Position numbers and translations under genes: made by a program
Part shown: piece by piece, positions 23,811-32,083 of the stretch
Numbering within the stretch: the first letter of the stretch is position 1
Layout: every line of letters begins with the position of its first letter
The notes under the pieces: generated by a model
Databases searched by the model: none
What the model saw: only the letters and a program-made list of their open reading frames with translations
What the model was told of the DNA's origin: nothing
Source of the DNA: Cobetia sp. L2A1
Lineage (GTDB): Bacteria > Pseudomonadota > Gammaproteobacteria > Pseudomonadales > Halomonadaceae
Direction: 5' to 3'
DNA length: 64,000 bases
NCBI RefSeq assembly: GCF_009796845.1
Contig: NZ_CP047025.1
Location: 248,001-312,000 of the forward strand

Positions 23811-24239
23811 CTAGAAGGAATAGCTCGGCAGCTCGGCAATCCTCATGCGTAGCGTATCAATCAGCACCGTCAGTGCTTCGCTATCGTAGGCTTCCGGACG
23901 GCCTACGCCCCACACCGGGCCCGGCCAGGTGGCATCATCGCTGCTGCGGGCGATCACGTGCACGTGCAGCTGCGAGACGACATTGCCCAGCGTGCCAATG
24001 TTGAGTTTCTCGCCGCCACTGACCTGCATCAGCAGCTCGCCCAGCAACGTGGTTTCATGCCACAGCTGGTTCTGGGAGGTACTGTCCAGCTCATAGACCT
24101 CTCGGATATCGGCACGTCGTGGAATCATCATCAGCCAGGGATAGCGCGAATCATTCATCAGACGCACGCTGCAAAGTGCCAGATCGGCCACGAAGTGAGT
24201 GTCTGCTTCCAGTCTTGAGTGCAGGTAGAAATCGTTCAT
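23811..24239 (-). CDS. HIT-family nucleotide-binding protein
   Basis: From the ATG at 24239, with GAGGAG five bases upstream, the product has 142 residues; the frame is open further upstream but unsupported. The histidine-triad block reads GNVVSQLHVHVIARSSDDATWPGPVWG near residues 90-115. The first His of the classical His-x-His-x-His is Gln here, the pattern of a known HIT subgroup with QLHVHVIAR. HIT proteins hydrolyse or transfer nucleotidyl groups; the substrate of this branch is unknown. It stands between two plus-strand operons and is transcribed alone. Confidence 0.85.
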   Translation of the reverse strand: MNDFYLHSRLEADTHFVADLALCSVRLMNDSRYPWLMMIPRRADIREVYELDSTSQNQLWHETTLLGELLMQVSGGEKLNIGTLGNVVSQLHVHVIARSSDDATWPGPVWGVGRPEAYDSEALTVLIDTLRMRIAELPSYSF

Positions 24240-24568
24240 CGTTTCTCCTCTATATCGCGATGCTGTCGGGCGTCGGGACGTGCCATCAGTTCTGCCAGCA
24301 ATCCTTTCAGCTATACGTCTGACTGCCGTCAGTGTGACCAAACCGGCAGAATCCTGCCACTTTGATGAATCCTCTGCGTCGACTCAGCGCTGACGCAATG
24401 CCCCCATCGCCACATACCGCGGGCGGCCATGACTTGCTAGTCTTCAATCGAGACGGAGCACGCGCCTGACAACGTCCAGCCGCCAGCGCAGCAGTGCCAT
24501 CGTGTTTCACCACTTCCAACAATAAATGCCAAGCCTGCGTCCCGGCAGGTTCGCCAAGGAGTCATTCC
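24240..24568. other. Divergent promoter region, HIT gene / TAXI TRAP gene
   Basis: 329 bases without a convincing gene. An AAGGAG site at its right end serves the TAXI gene. I see no recognisable operator or sigma54 -24/-12 element. Confidence 0.35.
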
Positions 24569-25576
24569 ATGCAAAAGCGCCAGTTCCTCAAGGCCGGTCT
24601 CGGTCTCGCCATCGCAGCCTCTCTTGGTCTCAGTGCCGTAGCCCAGGCGGAAGGCAGTTACATCATGGGTACCGCCACCACTGGCGGCACCTTCTATCCG
24701 GTCGGGGTGGCACTGTCCACGCTGATCAAGGTCAAGCTTGAGCCGACCAACGGCATTTCAGTCTCTGCGATCTCGTCTGCCGGGTCCGGTGAGAATCTCA
24801 AGCTGATGGATGAAGATCAGGCTCAGTTCGGCATCATCCAGGGCCTCTATGGCGCCTGGGCATGGAATGGCACTCCGCCGGTCAACAAGGCGCACAAGAA
24901 CCTGCGTAGCATCTCGATGCTGTGGCAGAACGTCGAGCACTTCGTGGCACGCAATGATGAAGTCAAGACCGGCACCATCGATGACATGACCAACTTCTAC
25001 GGTGAAAGCTTCTCGATCGGCAAGAAGAACTCCGGTACTGAAGGCTCTGGTCTCTACATCCTTGATCAGCTGGGCGTGGATACCAGCAAGATCAACCTGG
25101 CCTACATGGGTTACGGCCCGAGCGCCGATGCCATGCAGAACGGCAATATCGATGGCATGAATATCCCCGCCGGCGCACCGGCCTCCGCCGTGACACGTGC
25201 TTACGCCAACCTGGGTGACGAGATCACCACACTGGACTTCACCGCAGAGCAGCTGGCCAAGGTCAATTCCGAGTTCGAGCTGTGGACACCTTACGAAATT
25301 GCCGCTGACACCTATCCGGGTCAGACCAAGGCGATCAATACCATTGCCCAGCCGAACATCCTGGTCGTGCGTGATGATGTCTCCGAAGAAGACGTCTATC
25401 AGATCACCAAGACCATGTACGAGAACCTGCCGTTCTTGAACAACATCCACCCGGCCACCAAGGCGATGGCGCTGGACAAGGCCATCGTGGGCTTGCCGTT
25501 GCCGCTGCATCCGGGCGCTGCGCGCTACTTCAAGGAACAGGGCATCGAGATTCCGGCACGTCTGATTGCCGAGTGA
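24569..25576 (+). CDS. TAXI-family TRAP transporter substrate-binding protein
   Basis: The ATG at 24569 is preceded by AAGGAG and gives 335 residues; the longer frame from 24494 adds an unlikely N-terminus. A signal peptide (FLKAGLGLAIAASLGLSAVAQA) precedes the TAXI signature GTATTGGTFYPVGVALSTLI, then ISSAGSGENLKLMDEDQAQFG and YMGYGPSADAMQNGNIDGMN, the conserved binding-site stretches. TAXI proteins deliver dicarboxylates, glutamate or unknown acids to a fused TRAP permease, driven by the sodium gradient. The matching permease is the next gene. Ligand cannot be told from sequence. Confidence 0.92.
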   Translation: MQKRQFLKAGLGLAIAASLGLSAVAQAEGSYIMGTATTGGTFYPVGVALSTLIKVKLEPTNGISVSAISSAGSGENLKLMDEDQAQFGIIQGLYGAWAWNGTPPVNKAHKNLRSISMLWQNVEHFVARNDEVKTGTIDDMTNFYGESFSIGKKNSGTEGSGLYILDQLGVDTSKINLAYMGYGPSADAMQNGNIDGMNIPAGAPASAVTRAYANLGDEITTLDFTAEQLAKVNSEFELWTPYEIAADTYPGQTKAINTIAQPNILVVRDDVSEEDVYQITKTMYENLPFLNNIHPATKAMALDKAIVGLPLPLHPGAARYFKEQGIEIPARLIAE

Positions 25577-25929
25577 TCCTTGCCTGACGGCTGTTTTAAC
25601 GGCTGAACCTGCCTTCATCGGTTGCTTTCTGAGCATTCGGTGAGGGCAGGGCAGTCGTCACATACCTTTCGGCGAGTGGCGCCACGCATTTTTGGCAGTA
25701 CGCCGCCGGACTCGCAAGACATGCTTATCAATGAGCCCTCATTCACGAGGGCGTATTGATAAGCCATATCCAATAACCATTGCCGGCCTGATGCCAGAGC
25801 AATGCATACGAGTCTGATGCTCAGGCTCAAGCATCAGCATTGAGACCCGCTCTACCTTCGCAAGCCTGCGCGTACATCGTTAAGTCGATGCTTCGCCTTC
25901 GCTGCCTGAACCTGTCCCGAGGCACCGCC
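25577..25929 (+). other. Spacer between TAXI protein and permease genes, with an inverted repeat
   Basis: 353 bases. Arms 25723-25740 and 25747-25764 (GCTTATCAAT, two mismatched bases, GCCCTC and the partner) can form a stem of 16 pairs with one internal mismatch, with no T-tract. Such stems between binding-protein and permease genes commonly reduce permease expression. An antisense frame over 25615-25830 is not credible. Confidence 0.5.
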
Positions 25930-28110
25930 ATGCATGATTCTCGCTCGCCAGAGCCTTCCCACTCTCCTGATATTTCGTCTGATGTGCCGGATCTTTCCGG
26001 TGTGCGTGACGAGTCCGCCGAAGCCGCACCGTGGCGTATGGATTTGCCCTGGTTGGGGCGTGCCGTCTTCGTGCTCTCCATTGTCATATGCTTCGCACAC
26101 CTGTACTTCAACACGCTTTCTACCCTGTCGGAGCTATGGGTCAGTGCGCTGCACTTCGGCCTGTTTGGCCTGTTGTGCGCGCTGACCATCCCGATGCTCA
26201 CGCCTGCGAGTGATAGTGGCAAGCGCTGGGTGCTAGGCGTAGATATCGTGCTCGGGCTGGCGGCATTGGCGTGTGGGCTGTATCTGATCGGCTTTGAGGA
26301 TGCGCTCTATGATCGCGGTGTGGTGTTCTCCACTGCTGATTGGGTGGTCTCCATCGTCGCTGTCGGTCTGATTCTTGAGTTCGCACGCCGCACCACCGGC
26401 TGGTTCATTCCGGTGCTGTGTCTGATCGCGCTGACCTACGTGGCCTGGTGGGGCAAGTATGTCGGCGGCGTATTCAACTTCCCGGGCCTGACCTGGGAGA
26501 CAGTGCTGTTCAGAAGCTTCATCGGTGGCGAAGGGATGCTGGGGTCGATTGCACGCATCTCCTGGTCCTTCGTGTTCATGTTCATCCTGTTCGGCGCCTT
26601 CCTGGTCAAGTCCGGTGCAGGTGACTTCATCATTGATCTGGCGCGCTGCGCGGCGGGTCGATTCAAGGGTGGCCCGGGCTTCGTGGCCGTGTTCGCCTCT
26701 GGCCTGATGGGATCGGTGTCCGGTTCCAGTGTCGCCAATACGGTTTCTACCGGTGTGATAACGATTCCCCTGATGCAGCGTGCGGGCTTCCCTGCGCGCT
26801 TCGCGGCAGGCGTTGAGGCTGCAGCCTCTACCGGTGGCCAGCTGATGCCGCCCGTCATGGGCGCAGGCGCCTTCATCATGGCGTCTTACACTCAAGTGCC
26901 TTATCTGACCATCGTCGGCGTGGCAGCATTGCCGGCACTGCTCTACTTCCTGTCTGTCGCGATGTTCGTGCGTATCGAAGCCAAGCGTTCTGACGCCACG
27001 GCGCTGGATGATCCTGAAGGTCCGCGTCTCAAGGACGTGTTGAAGGATGGCTGGCACTACCTGGCGCCGCTGGTGGTGCTGGTGGGCGCGCTGATCTACG
27101 GCTTCACACCGACCTATGCCGCCGGTATCGCGATCCTGTCTGTCATCGTGGCCTCGTGGCTGTCGAAGAACCCGATGAAGGTCGCTGATATTCTTGATGC
27201 CATGCTGTCCGGCGTGCGCAACATGACAACGACGGCGGTGCTGTTGATTACTGTCGGACTGATCGTCAATGTCGTGTCTACCACCGGTATTGGCAATATC
27301 TTCTCGTTGATGATCACCGATTGGGCCGGCGGTAGCCTGCTGATCACCATCATTCTGGTGGCATTGGCTTCGTTGATTCTGGGAATGGGCTTGCCGGTGA
27401 CGGCGTCCTATATCGTGCTGGCGACTCTGTCTGCGCCGGCACTGTATAACTTGATCGCTCATTCTCAGCTGGTGGACTTGCTTGCAGCAGGTAACCTGCC
27501 GGATCAGGCCAAGGCGATCTTCATGCTGGCGGCCCCTGACAAATTGGACCTGCTGGGCGCACCGATGAACATGGATGCGGCGCGTGAGTTGCTGGCACTG
27601 GTGCCGGATACCTTCCAGAGTCAGCTGTATGAGCAGGCGCTGTCGCCCCATGCTCTGGCCATGGCGCTGGTAAGTGCCCACATGATCATCTTCTGGCTGT
27701 CTCAGGATTCCAACGTGACACCGCCGGTGTGTCTGACCGCCTTCGCGGCCGCCGCGATTGCCAAGACGCCACCGATGAAGACGGGGCTGACGGCCTGGAA
27801 GATTGCCAAGGGGCTGTATATCGTGCCGCTGCTGTTCGCATGGAGTCCGCTGATTTCAGGGGACATCGGCGAGATGCTGACGGTCTTCGTGTTCGCGCTG
27901 TTCGGTATCTACGCTATCGTGGCGGGCATGGAAGGCTATCTCGAGCATGAGTTGCCGTGGTGGCTACGTCTGGCCATGTTCCCGCTGGGTGCACTGATGC
28001 TGTGGCCGCATGACATGCTGGCAGTGGATCTGGGCGGATTGGCCGTCTTCCTGTTGGTGCTGACGTATAGTGTTCGTCAGAGCAATCGGCAGGCAGCGCT
28101 GGCGCACTGA
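25930..28110 (+). CDS. TRAP transporter fused 4TM/12TM permease
   Basis: The ATG at 25930, with GAGG seven bases upstream, gives 726 residues; an upstream frame to 25840 is less likely. The protein has about 18 hydrophobic segments. The DctM-like core shows SGSSVANTVSTGVITIPLM, AAASTGGQLMPPVMGAGAFI and LGMGLPVTASYIVLATLSAP, and near the C-terminus SQDSNVTPPVCLTAFAAAAI, all typical of the fused TAXI-type permease. It couples sodium entry to import of the ligand caught by the TAXI protein upstream. The first 45 residues are Ser/Pro/Asp-rich and probably cytoplasmic. Confidence 0.93.
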   Translation: MHDSRSPEPSHSPDISSDVPDLSGVRDESAEAAPWRMDLPWLGRAVFVLSIVICFAHLYFNTLSTLSELWVSALHFGLFGLLCALTIPMLTPASDSGKRWVLGVDIVLGLAALACGLYLIGFEDALYDRGVVFSTADWVVSIVAVGLILEFARRTTGWFIPVLCLIALTYVAWWGKYVGGVFNFPGLTWETVLFRSFIGGEGMLGSIARISWSFVFMFILFGAFLVKSGAGDFIIDLARCAAGRFKGGPGFVAVFASGLMGSVSGSSVANTVSTGVITIPLMQRAGFPARFAAGVEAAASTGGQLMPPVMGAGAFIMASYTQVPYLTIVGVAALPALLYFLSVAMFVRIEAKRSDATALDDPEGPRLKDVLKDGWHYLAPLVVLVGALIYGFTPTYAAGIAILSVIVASWLSKNPMKVADILDAMLSGVRNMTTTAVLLITVGLIVNVVSTTGIGNIFSLMITDWAGGSLLITIILVALASLILGMGLPVTASYIVLATLSAPALYNLIAHSQLVDLLAAGNLPDQAKAIFMLAAPDKLDLLGAPMNMDAARELLALVPDTFQSQLYEQALSPHALAMALVSAHMIIFWLSQDSNVTPPVCLTAFAAAAIAKTPPMKTGLTAWKIAKGLYIVPLLFAWSPLISGDIGEMLTVFVFALFGIYAIVAGMEGYLEHELPWWLRLAMFPLGALMLWPHDMLAVDLGGLAVFLLVLTYSVRQSNRQAALAH

Positions 28111-28159
28111 TTCTCTGGCGCGTCACATGATCGATAGGAAAGACTGATTGATACGGTAT

Positions 28160-28215
28160 GCACGATGCCCGGCATCACTTTCCCTCATCAGGGGCAGTGA
28201 TGCCGGGCATCGTGC
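28160..28215 (+). terminator. Strong 20-bp hairpin after the TRAP permease
   Basis: Arms 28160-28179 and 28196-28215 are exact 20-base complements with a 16-base loop. No T-tract follows, so it may work as a partial terminator or as protection of the TRAP mRNA before the TSUP gene. Confidence 0.6.
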
Positions 28216-28269
28216 GCTTGGGACACCATTGGTGAATGTTCATTTCATGCTTGGACAAGGAAGATATGC

Positions 28270-29049
28270 ATGGCATCTGAAGTTGCAGGCTTGGCGGTGG
28301 GGTTGGATGTCGGTAGTGTTCTGGCGCTGATTGCGCTGGGCGGTGTTGCCGGGTTCATCAATGTGCTGTCTGCTGGCGGCTCGATGCTGACGCTGCCGCT
28401 GTTGATGTTCCTGGGGCTGCCACCAGCGCAGGCCAACGCTACCAATCGGGTCGCGATTGCGTTGCAGAGTGCCACCGCCACTAGCACTTTCCTGCGTGCT
28501 GGCGCGCACAACATGGGTGTCGCCTGGCGGCTGGCGTTACCGGCAGTGGTAGGCGCCATGTTGGGTGCCTGGATGGCGACGCGTATCAGTGCCGAGGCAT
28601 TCGAGAGTGTGCTGATCGTGGTGATGGTGGTGTGTTCGGTATTGATGCTGTTGCCGACCCCGACACTCGATACCCGCGAGCTGACGAAGGAGCGCATCAC
28701 GCCGACCGTTCTGGTCGCGATGTTCGGCATCGGCATCTATGGTGGCTTCATTCAGGTCGGCGTCGGGGTGCTGTTTATCGTAGTGCTCTATCGGTTGCTA
28801 CGAATCGATCTCACGCAGGTAAATGTCTTCAAGGTCTTCATCGTACTGATGTACACCCTGCCTGCATTGGCGGTGTTCGTGCTTGATGGACAGGTACGCT
28901 GGGCCTTCGGGCTGGTGCTGGCGCTCGGCAACATGAGTGGTGCTTTCCTGGGTGCGCGGGTCAACATGAGTCCGGCAGGCGCACGCTGGGTCAAATGGCT
29001 GACGGTGGCGGTGATTTTCATTATCGTGTTGCGTCTCTTGCTGACCTGA
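28270..29049 (+). CDS. TSUP-family (TauE/SafE) membrane transporter
   Basis: A 259-residue protein with AAGGAAG nine bases before the ATG. Eight hydrophobic segments and the TSUP pattern are present: GGVAGFINVLSAGGSMLTLP with the LPLLMFLGLPPAQANATNRV block in the first half, and MFGIGIYGGFIQVGVGVLFI with LTQVNVFKVFIVLMYTLPAL in the second. TSUP proteins move sulfonates, sulfite/sulfate or related organic acids. It sits 160 bases after the TRAP permease on the same strand, beyond a hairpin; functional linkage, for instance export of a product, is possible but unproven. Confidence 0.9.
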   Translation: MASEVAGLAVGLDVGSVLALIALGGVAGFINVLSAGGSMLTLPLLMFLGLPPAQANATNRVAIALQSATATSTFLRAGAHNMGVAWRLALPAVVGAMLGAWMATRISAEAFESVLIVVMVVCSVLMLLPTPTLDTRELTKERITPTVLVAMFGIGIYGGFIQVGVGVLFIVVLYRLLRIDLTQVNVFKVFIVLMYTLPALAVFVLDGQVRWAFGLVLALGNMSGAFLGARVNMSPAGARWVKWLTVAVIFIIVLRLLLT

Positions 29050-29239
29050 TTCGCCTTGCCCGCCGATCTGCTCCTTGTCGTCTACAGACCTTGTGCCTGA
29101 CTCGGAGTAAGCTCGCAGTATTTGAACGTCTGGTACTCTCGCGACATACCGGTAGCAGCACACAGACAACCGTTTATCACGATGCCGTCATGAGTTGTTA
29201 CGGCGCCCCTCTTTTTTCATTGTTCAGGAGTCTTCACTC

Positions 29240-30235
29240 ATGCAAGCCATGGTCATCGAGCAGTACGGCGGTCCCGAGGTGTTTGTAGAGCGCGAGGTGG
29301 ATACACCAACCCCAGGGCGTGGTCAGGTACGCATCAAGGTGGTGGCCTCTAGCATCAACCCTATCGAGACCAAGCTGCGCAGCGGACTGGTCAAGTCACA
29401 TCCTGATTTTCCAGCCATTCTCAACGGTGATGTGGCAGGCGTGATTGATGCCATCGGGGAAGGCGTGAGTGACTTCTCGGTCGGTGACGAGGTGTTGGGT
29501 TGTGCTGGTGGGGTGAAGGGCTGGCAGGGCGCACTGGCTGATTTCATGATTGCCGATACGCGTGTCATCGTGAAGCGCCCGAGTCTTGCGGCACTGACGC
29601 TGGAAGAGTGTGCAGCACTGCCATTGGTCTTCTTGACCGCTTGGGTGGCGCTGGTCTCGCGCAGTCAGATCAAGGAAGGCGAGAATGTACTGATTCACGC
29701 CGGTACCGGTGGGGTAGGTCATGTTGCCATCCAGATTGCCAAGTATCTGGGCGCGAAGGTCACCACGACGGTCTCCAGCGATGAAAAGGCCGAATTGGCG
29801 CGCCAACTGGGTGCCGATGAAGTCATCAACTATCGTGAAGAAACCGTCAGCGAATATGTGGCACGCCTGACCTCTGGTCGTGGTTTTGATCTGGTTTTCG
29901 ACACCGTAGGTGGTGATAACCTCGACCGCTCCATCGAGGCGACCGCCACCTCGGGTCGTCTATGCTCCATCAACACCCGTTCGACGCATGACTTGAGTCA
30001 GTTACATGCCAAGAACCTGTCACTGCATGTCATCTTCCGCTCCATACCGCTACTGACGGGGATTGGCATGGATGACCAGCCTGCATTGCTCAACGCGCTG
30101 AGCGAGATGCTGGAAGCCGGCGCGGTGCGTCCGCTACTCGACGAGCATCAGTTCAGCTTCCGTGATATTGCCAAGGCACACGCACTGATTGAATCAGGCG
30201 ACGCACTGGGCAAGATCCTGCTGGTGAATCGCTGA
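29240..30235 (+). CDS. Zinc-independent medium-chain dehydrogenase / quinone oxidoreductase
   Basis: The ATG at 29240, with CAGGAG nine bases upstream, gives 331 residues. The GroES-like half starts MQAMVIEQYGGPEVF and carries SSINPIETKLRSG and LNGDVAGVIDAIGEGV. The Rossmann half shows HAGTGGVGHVAIQIAKYLGA (NADPH fold, near residue 155) and LGADEVINYREE. The Cys/His catalytic zinc set of true alcohol dehydrogenases is absent, placing it with NADPH:quinone oxidoreductase-like or enoyl-reductase-like members. The substrate is not predictable. It appears monocistronic. Confidence 0.9.
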   Translation: MQAMVIEQYGGPEVFVEREVDTPTPGRGQVRIKVVASSINPIETKLRSGLVKSHPDFPAILNGDVAGVIDAIGEGVSDFSVGDEVLGCAGGVKGWQGALADFMIADTRVIVKRPSLAALTLEECAALPLVFLTAWVALVSRSQIKEGENVLIHAGTGGVGHVAIQIAKYLGAKVTTTVSSDEKAELARQLGADEVINYREETVSEYVARLTSGRGFDLVFDTVGGDNLDRSIEATATSGRLCSINTRSTHDLSQLHAKNLSLHVIFRSIPLLTGIGMDDQPALLNALSEMLEAGAVRPLLDEHQFSFRDIAKAHALIESGDALGKILLVNR

Positions 30236-30297
30236 GATCTGGCACCTTTGGGCTGCCGAGCTGTCATAACAGCGTTGAACATTGATCAGGGACTGGC

Positions 30298-30432
30298 ATG
30301 ATGCACGTGACTCGCTTGATGATTGTCGCGCTATTGGTGGCAAGCGTGGCCTTGACGGGCTGCAATACGGTGGCCGGTTTCGGCAAGGATCTCGAGCATC
30401 TAGGCGGGAAGATCGATAACGCGGCCAGCTGA
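30298..30432 (+). CDS. Entericidin-like lipoprotein 1 (44 residues)
   Basis: ATG-ATG at 30298/30301 with CAGGGA upstream opens a 44-codon gene. It has a signal RLMIVALLVASVA, lipobox LTGC, then NTVAGFGKDLEHLGGKID and NAAS. This matches the EcnA/EcnB entericidin family (CNT-x-x-G-x-G-x-D-x-x-x-x-G-x-x-I) almost residue for residue. In E. coli, entericidin A is the antidote and B the bacteriolytic lipoprotein; the roles here are not assignable. It is the first of three similar genes within 670 bases. Confidence 0.85.
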   Translation: MMHVTRLMIVALLVASVALTGCNTVAGFGKDLEHLGGKIDNAAS

Positions 30433-30477
30433 GTCCAGCTCCATGTCTCGACACACCTGTTGAACAGAGGAATACCT

Positions 30478-30609
30478 ATGCGACGATTCATGATGATGAC
30501 CGGCTCTGCACTCCTGTTCAGCCTGTTTCTTGGTGGCTGCAATACCGTGGAAGGCTTTGGGCAAGATCTCGAGCATCTGGGTGGTTCAATCGAAAATTCT
30601 GCCAGTTGA
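30478..30609 (+). CDS. Entericidin-like lipoprotein 2 (43 residues)
   Basis: The ATG at 30478 has AGAGGAA upstream. Signal peptide MTGSALLFSLFL, lipobox LGGC, then NTVEGFGQDLEHLGGSIE and NSAS. The mature part is nearly identical to copy 1 (GFG-DLEHLGG core), while the signal peptides differ, as in recent tandem duplicates under selection on the mature domain. It starts 45 bases after copy 1 ends, so the two are probably co-transcribed. Confidence 0.85.
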   Translation: MRRFMMMTGSALLFSLFLGGCNTVEGFGQDLEHLGGSIENSAS

Positions 30610-30831
30610 TGAGGCTGGGGGAAGGGTAGTGTGCTGATGATGCTGGGCGGGGCATCCCCCTCGAGATGAATAAAACATGAACTCGGCCCCCTTGAAAGCC
30701 AGCAGGCTGGCCCAAGATATCTATTGCTGGCACGTGTTATGGCGTGCCGAACGACAGAATTCATGATATTCATCACGACAGAGCATTGATGGCGAATATC
30801 GCTTTCGATGTTCACGCAAAGGAGCATGGCC

Positions 30832-30963
30832 ATGACTCGCACCATCGCACTGATTTTCGCGTCTTTCTTCACTCTGGCGGCGCTGTCTGGCTGCAACACC
30901 GTTGATGGGGCCGGGCAGGATGTCGAGCATGCCGGTGAAGCGGTTCAGGACGCGGCCCAATAA
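30832..30963 (+). CDS. Entericidin-like lipoprotein 3 (43 residues)
   Basis: The ATG at 30832 has AAAGGAG eight bases upstream; an in-frame ATG at 30826 is too close to that site. Signal peptide TIALIFASFFTLA, lipobox LSGC, then NTVDGAGQDVEHAGEAVQ and DAAQ. It is more diverged than copies 1 and 2 (Gly-Ala-Gly instead of Gly-Phe-Gly) and lies 222 bases downstream, so it may have its own promoter. A terminator follows at 31028. Confidence 0.83.
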   Translation: MTRTIALIFASFFTLAALSGCNTVDGAGQDVEHAGEAVQDAAQ

Positions 30964-31027
30964 CGACAGCTGCTTTACCGCATCACCCACGCTGCCCATC
31001 AGGCACGCTGTCGGTGAAGCTACGATG

Positions 31028-31058
31028 AAAACGCTCGGCTCTTTAGCCGGGCGTTTTT
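31028..31058 (+). terminator. Rho-independent terminator after the entericidin-like genes
   Basis: Arms 31029-31040 and 31045-31056 pair (AACGCTCGGCT and AGCCGGGCGTT, one G-T pair) with a CTTT loop and T-run. Confidence 0.88.
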
Positions 31059-31110
31059 GTGTCTGAATCTCCGTCCACCCCCTCTTCTCTGCAATGAAAG
31101 GTCGCTCCTC

Positions 31111-31968
31111 ATGGATCATCGTCAGCTAGGCTTTCTGGTCGCCCTGGCCAGTGAACGCCATTTTGGACGAGCGGCGCGGGTCTGCCATGTCACCCAGCCG
31201 ACACTATCGGCGCGCCTCAAGCAGCTTGAAGAGGAATTGGGAACGGCGCTGGTCATCCGTGGACATCGTTTTGAAGGTTTTACGCCGGAAGGGGAGCGCG
31301 TCCTGACGCATGCCCGGCGCATTCTGGCCGAGCTGGATGAGCTAAAGGGAGACTTGGCGCCAGGTGCCGTCCTGACTGGGCGCTTGACGCTGGGCGTGGT
31401 GCCGTCGGCACTCGGCGCAGTGGGCGATTTTCTGCCGCGACTGCGTGAGGCCTATCCTCAATTGTCATTGCGACTGCGTGAGCTATCTACCTCATCGCTG
31501 GCGCAGGGGTTGGAGGATGGCGAGCTGGATCTTGCGGTCGGCTATCCTGCTGCTCCCGCGATGAGTAGCTTTGCCTGTCGACCGTTGTATCAGGAGCACT
31601 CGGCGCTGATTGCCAGTCGGGAGCATTTCAGTTTGCCGACTGCACCTGAATGGGGCTGCCTGCGTGACTATCCATTGGTACTGCTGACGCCAGAGATGCA
31701 GCAACGGCGTCGACTCAATCAGCAGTTTGAGCGACTGGGCCTGCGCCCGTCGCCATTACTGGAGGCGAACTCGATTGCCGCTCTGGGCGTGATGCTGGAG
31801 GCTGGATTGGGTGTCAGTGTACTGGCAGAGGGGTTGGCGGATGCACGGTTAGGCAAGAATCTGGTTGCTCAGCGCTTGCCTGGCGATGGCGAGACAGTAG
31901 GTCTCCTGTGGCGTGCAGGCCAGCAGCGCAGTCGGCGTCTGTCAGCGGTACTGGAGTTGCTGCGCTAG
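31111..31968 (+). CDS. LysR-family transcriptional regulator
   Basis: The ATG at 31111 gives 285 residues; the frame is open to 31057, but that part overlaps the terminator. The N-terminal winged helix reads LGFLVALASERHFGRAARVC and HVTQPTLSARLKQLEEELG. The C-terminal substrate-binding half begins near residue 88 (GRLTLGVVPSALGAVGDFLP). Regulators of this type often neighbour formate dehydrogenase and fdhD genes; here trhO, on the opposite strand, lies between it and fdhD. Control of the fdhD/oxidoreductase genes 1.5 kb away is a guess. The effector is unknown. Confidence 0.9.
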   Translation: MDHRQLGFLVALASERHFGRAARVCHVTQPTLSARLKQLEEELGTALVIRGHRFEGFTPEGERVLTHARRILAELDELKGDLAPGAVLTGRLTLGVVPSALGAVGDFLPRLREAYPQLSLRLRELSTSSLAQGLEDGELDLAVGYPAAPAMSSFACRPLYQEHSALIASREHFSLPTAPEWGCLRDYPLVLLTPEMQQRRRLNQQFERLGLRPSPLLEANSIAALGVMLEAGLGVSVLAEGLADARLGKNLVAQRLPGDGETVGLLWRAGQQRSRRLSAVLELLR

Positions 31969-32021
31969 GTGAAGCCTGCCTCCTCGTCAGAAGCCCGGAT
32001 GCACACTCATGGACAGACCTG

Positions 32022-32055
32022 AAAAAACCACCCCATCTTCACAGGGTGGTTTTTT
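32022..32055. terminator. Bidirectional terminator, LysR gene / trhO
   Basis: Arms 32022-32033 (A6 then CCACCC) and 32044-32055 (GGGTGG then T6) are exact complements with a 10-base loop. T-tracts exist on both strands. Confidence 0.92.
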
Positions 32056-32083
32056 GATGAGGGTCAGAGGCGATCAGGAGGCT

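Noticed and set aside
25615..25830. 71-residue minus-strand frame in the TAXI/permease spacer
   Set aside because: No ribosome site, overlaps the inverted repeat, and composition resembles non-coding sequence.
26233..27681. Long (482-residue) minus-strand open frame
   Set aside because: Fully antisense to the TRAP permease; rich in Arg, His and Gln as expected from reversed membrane-protein codons; no ribosome site.
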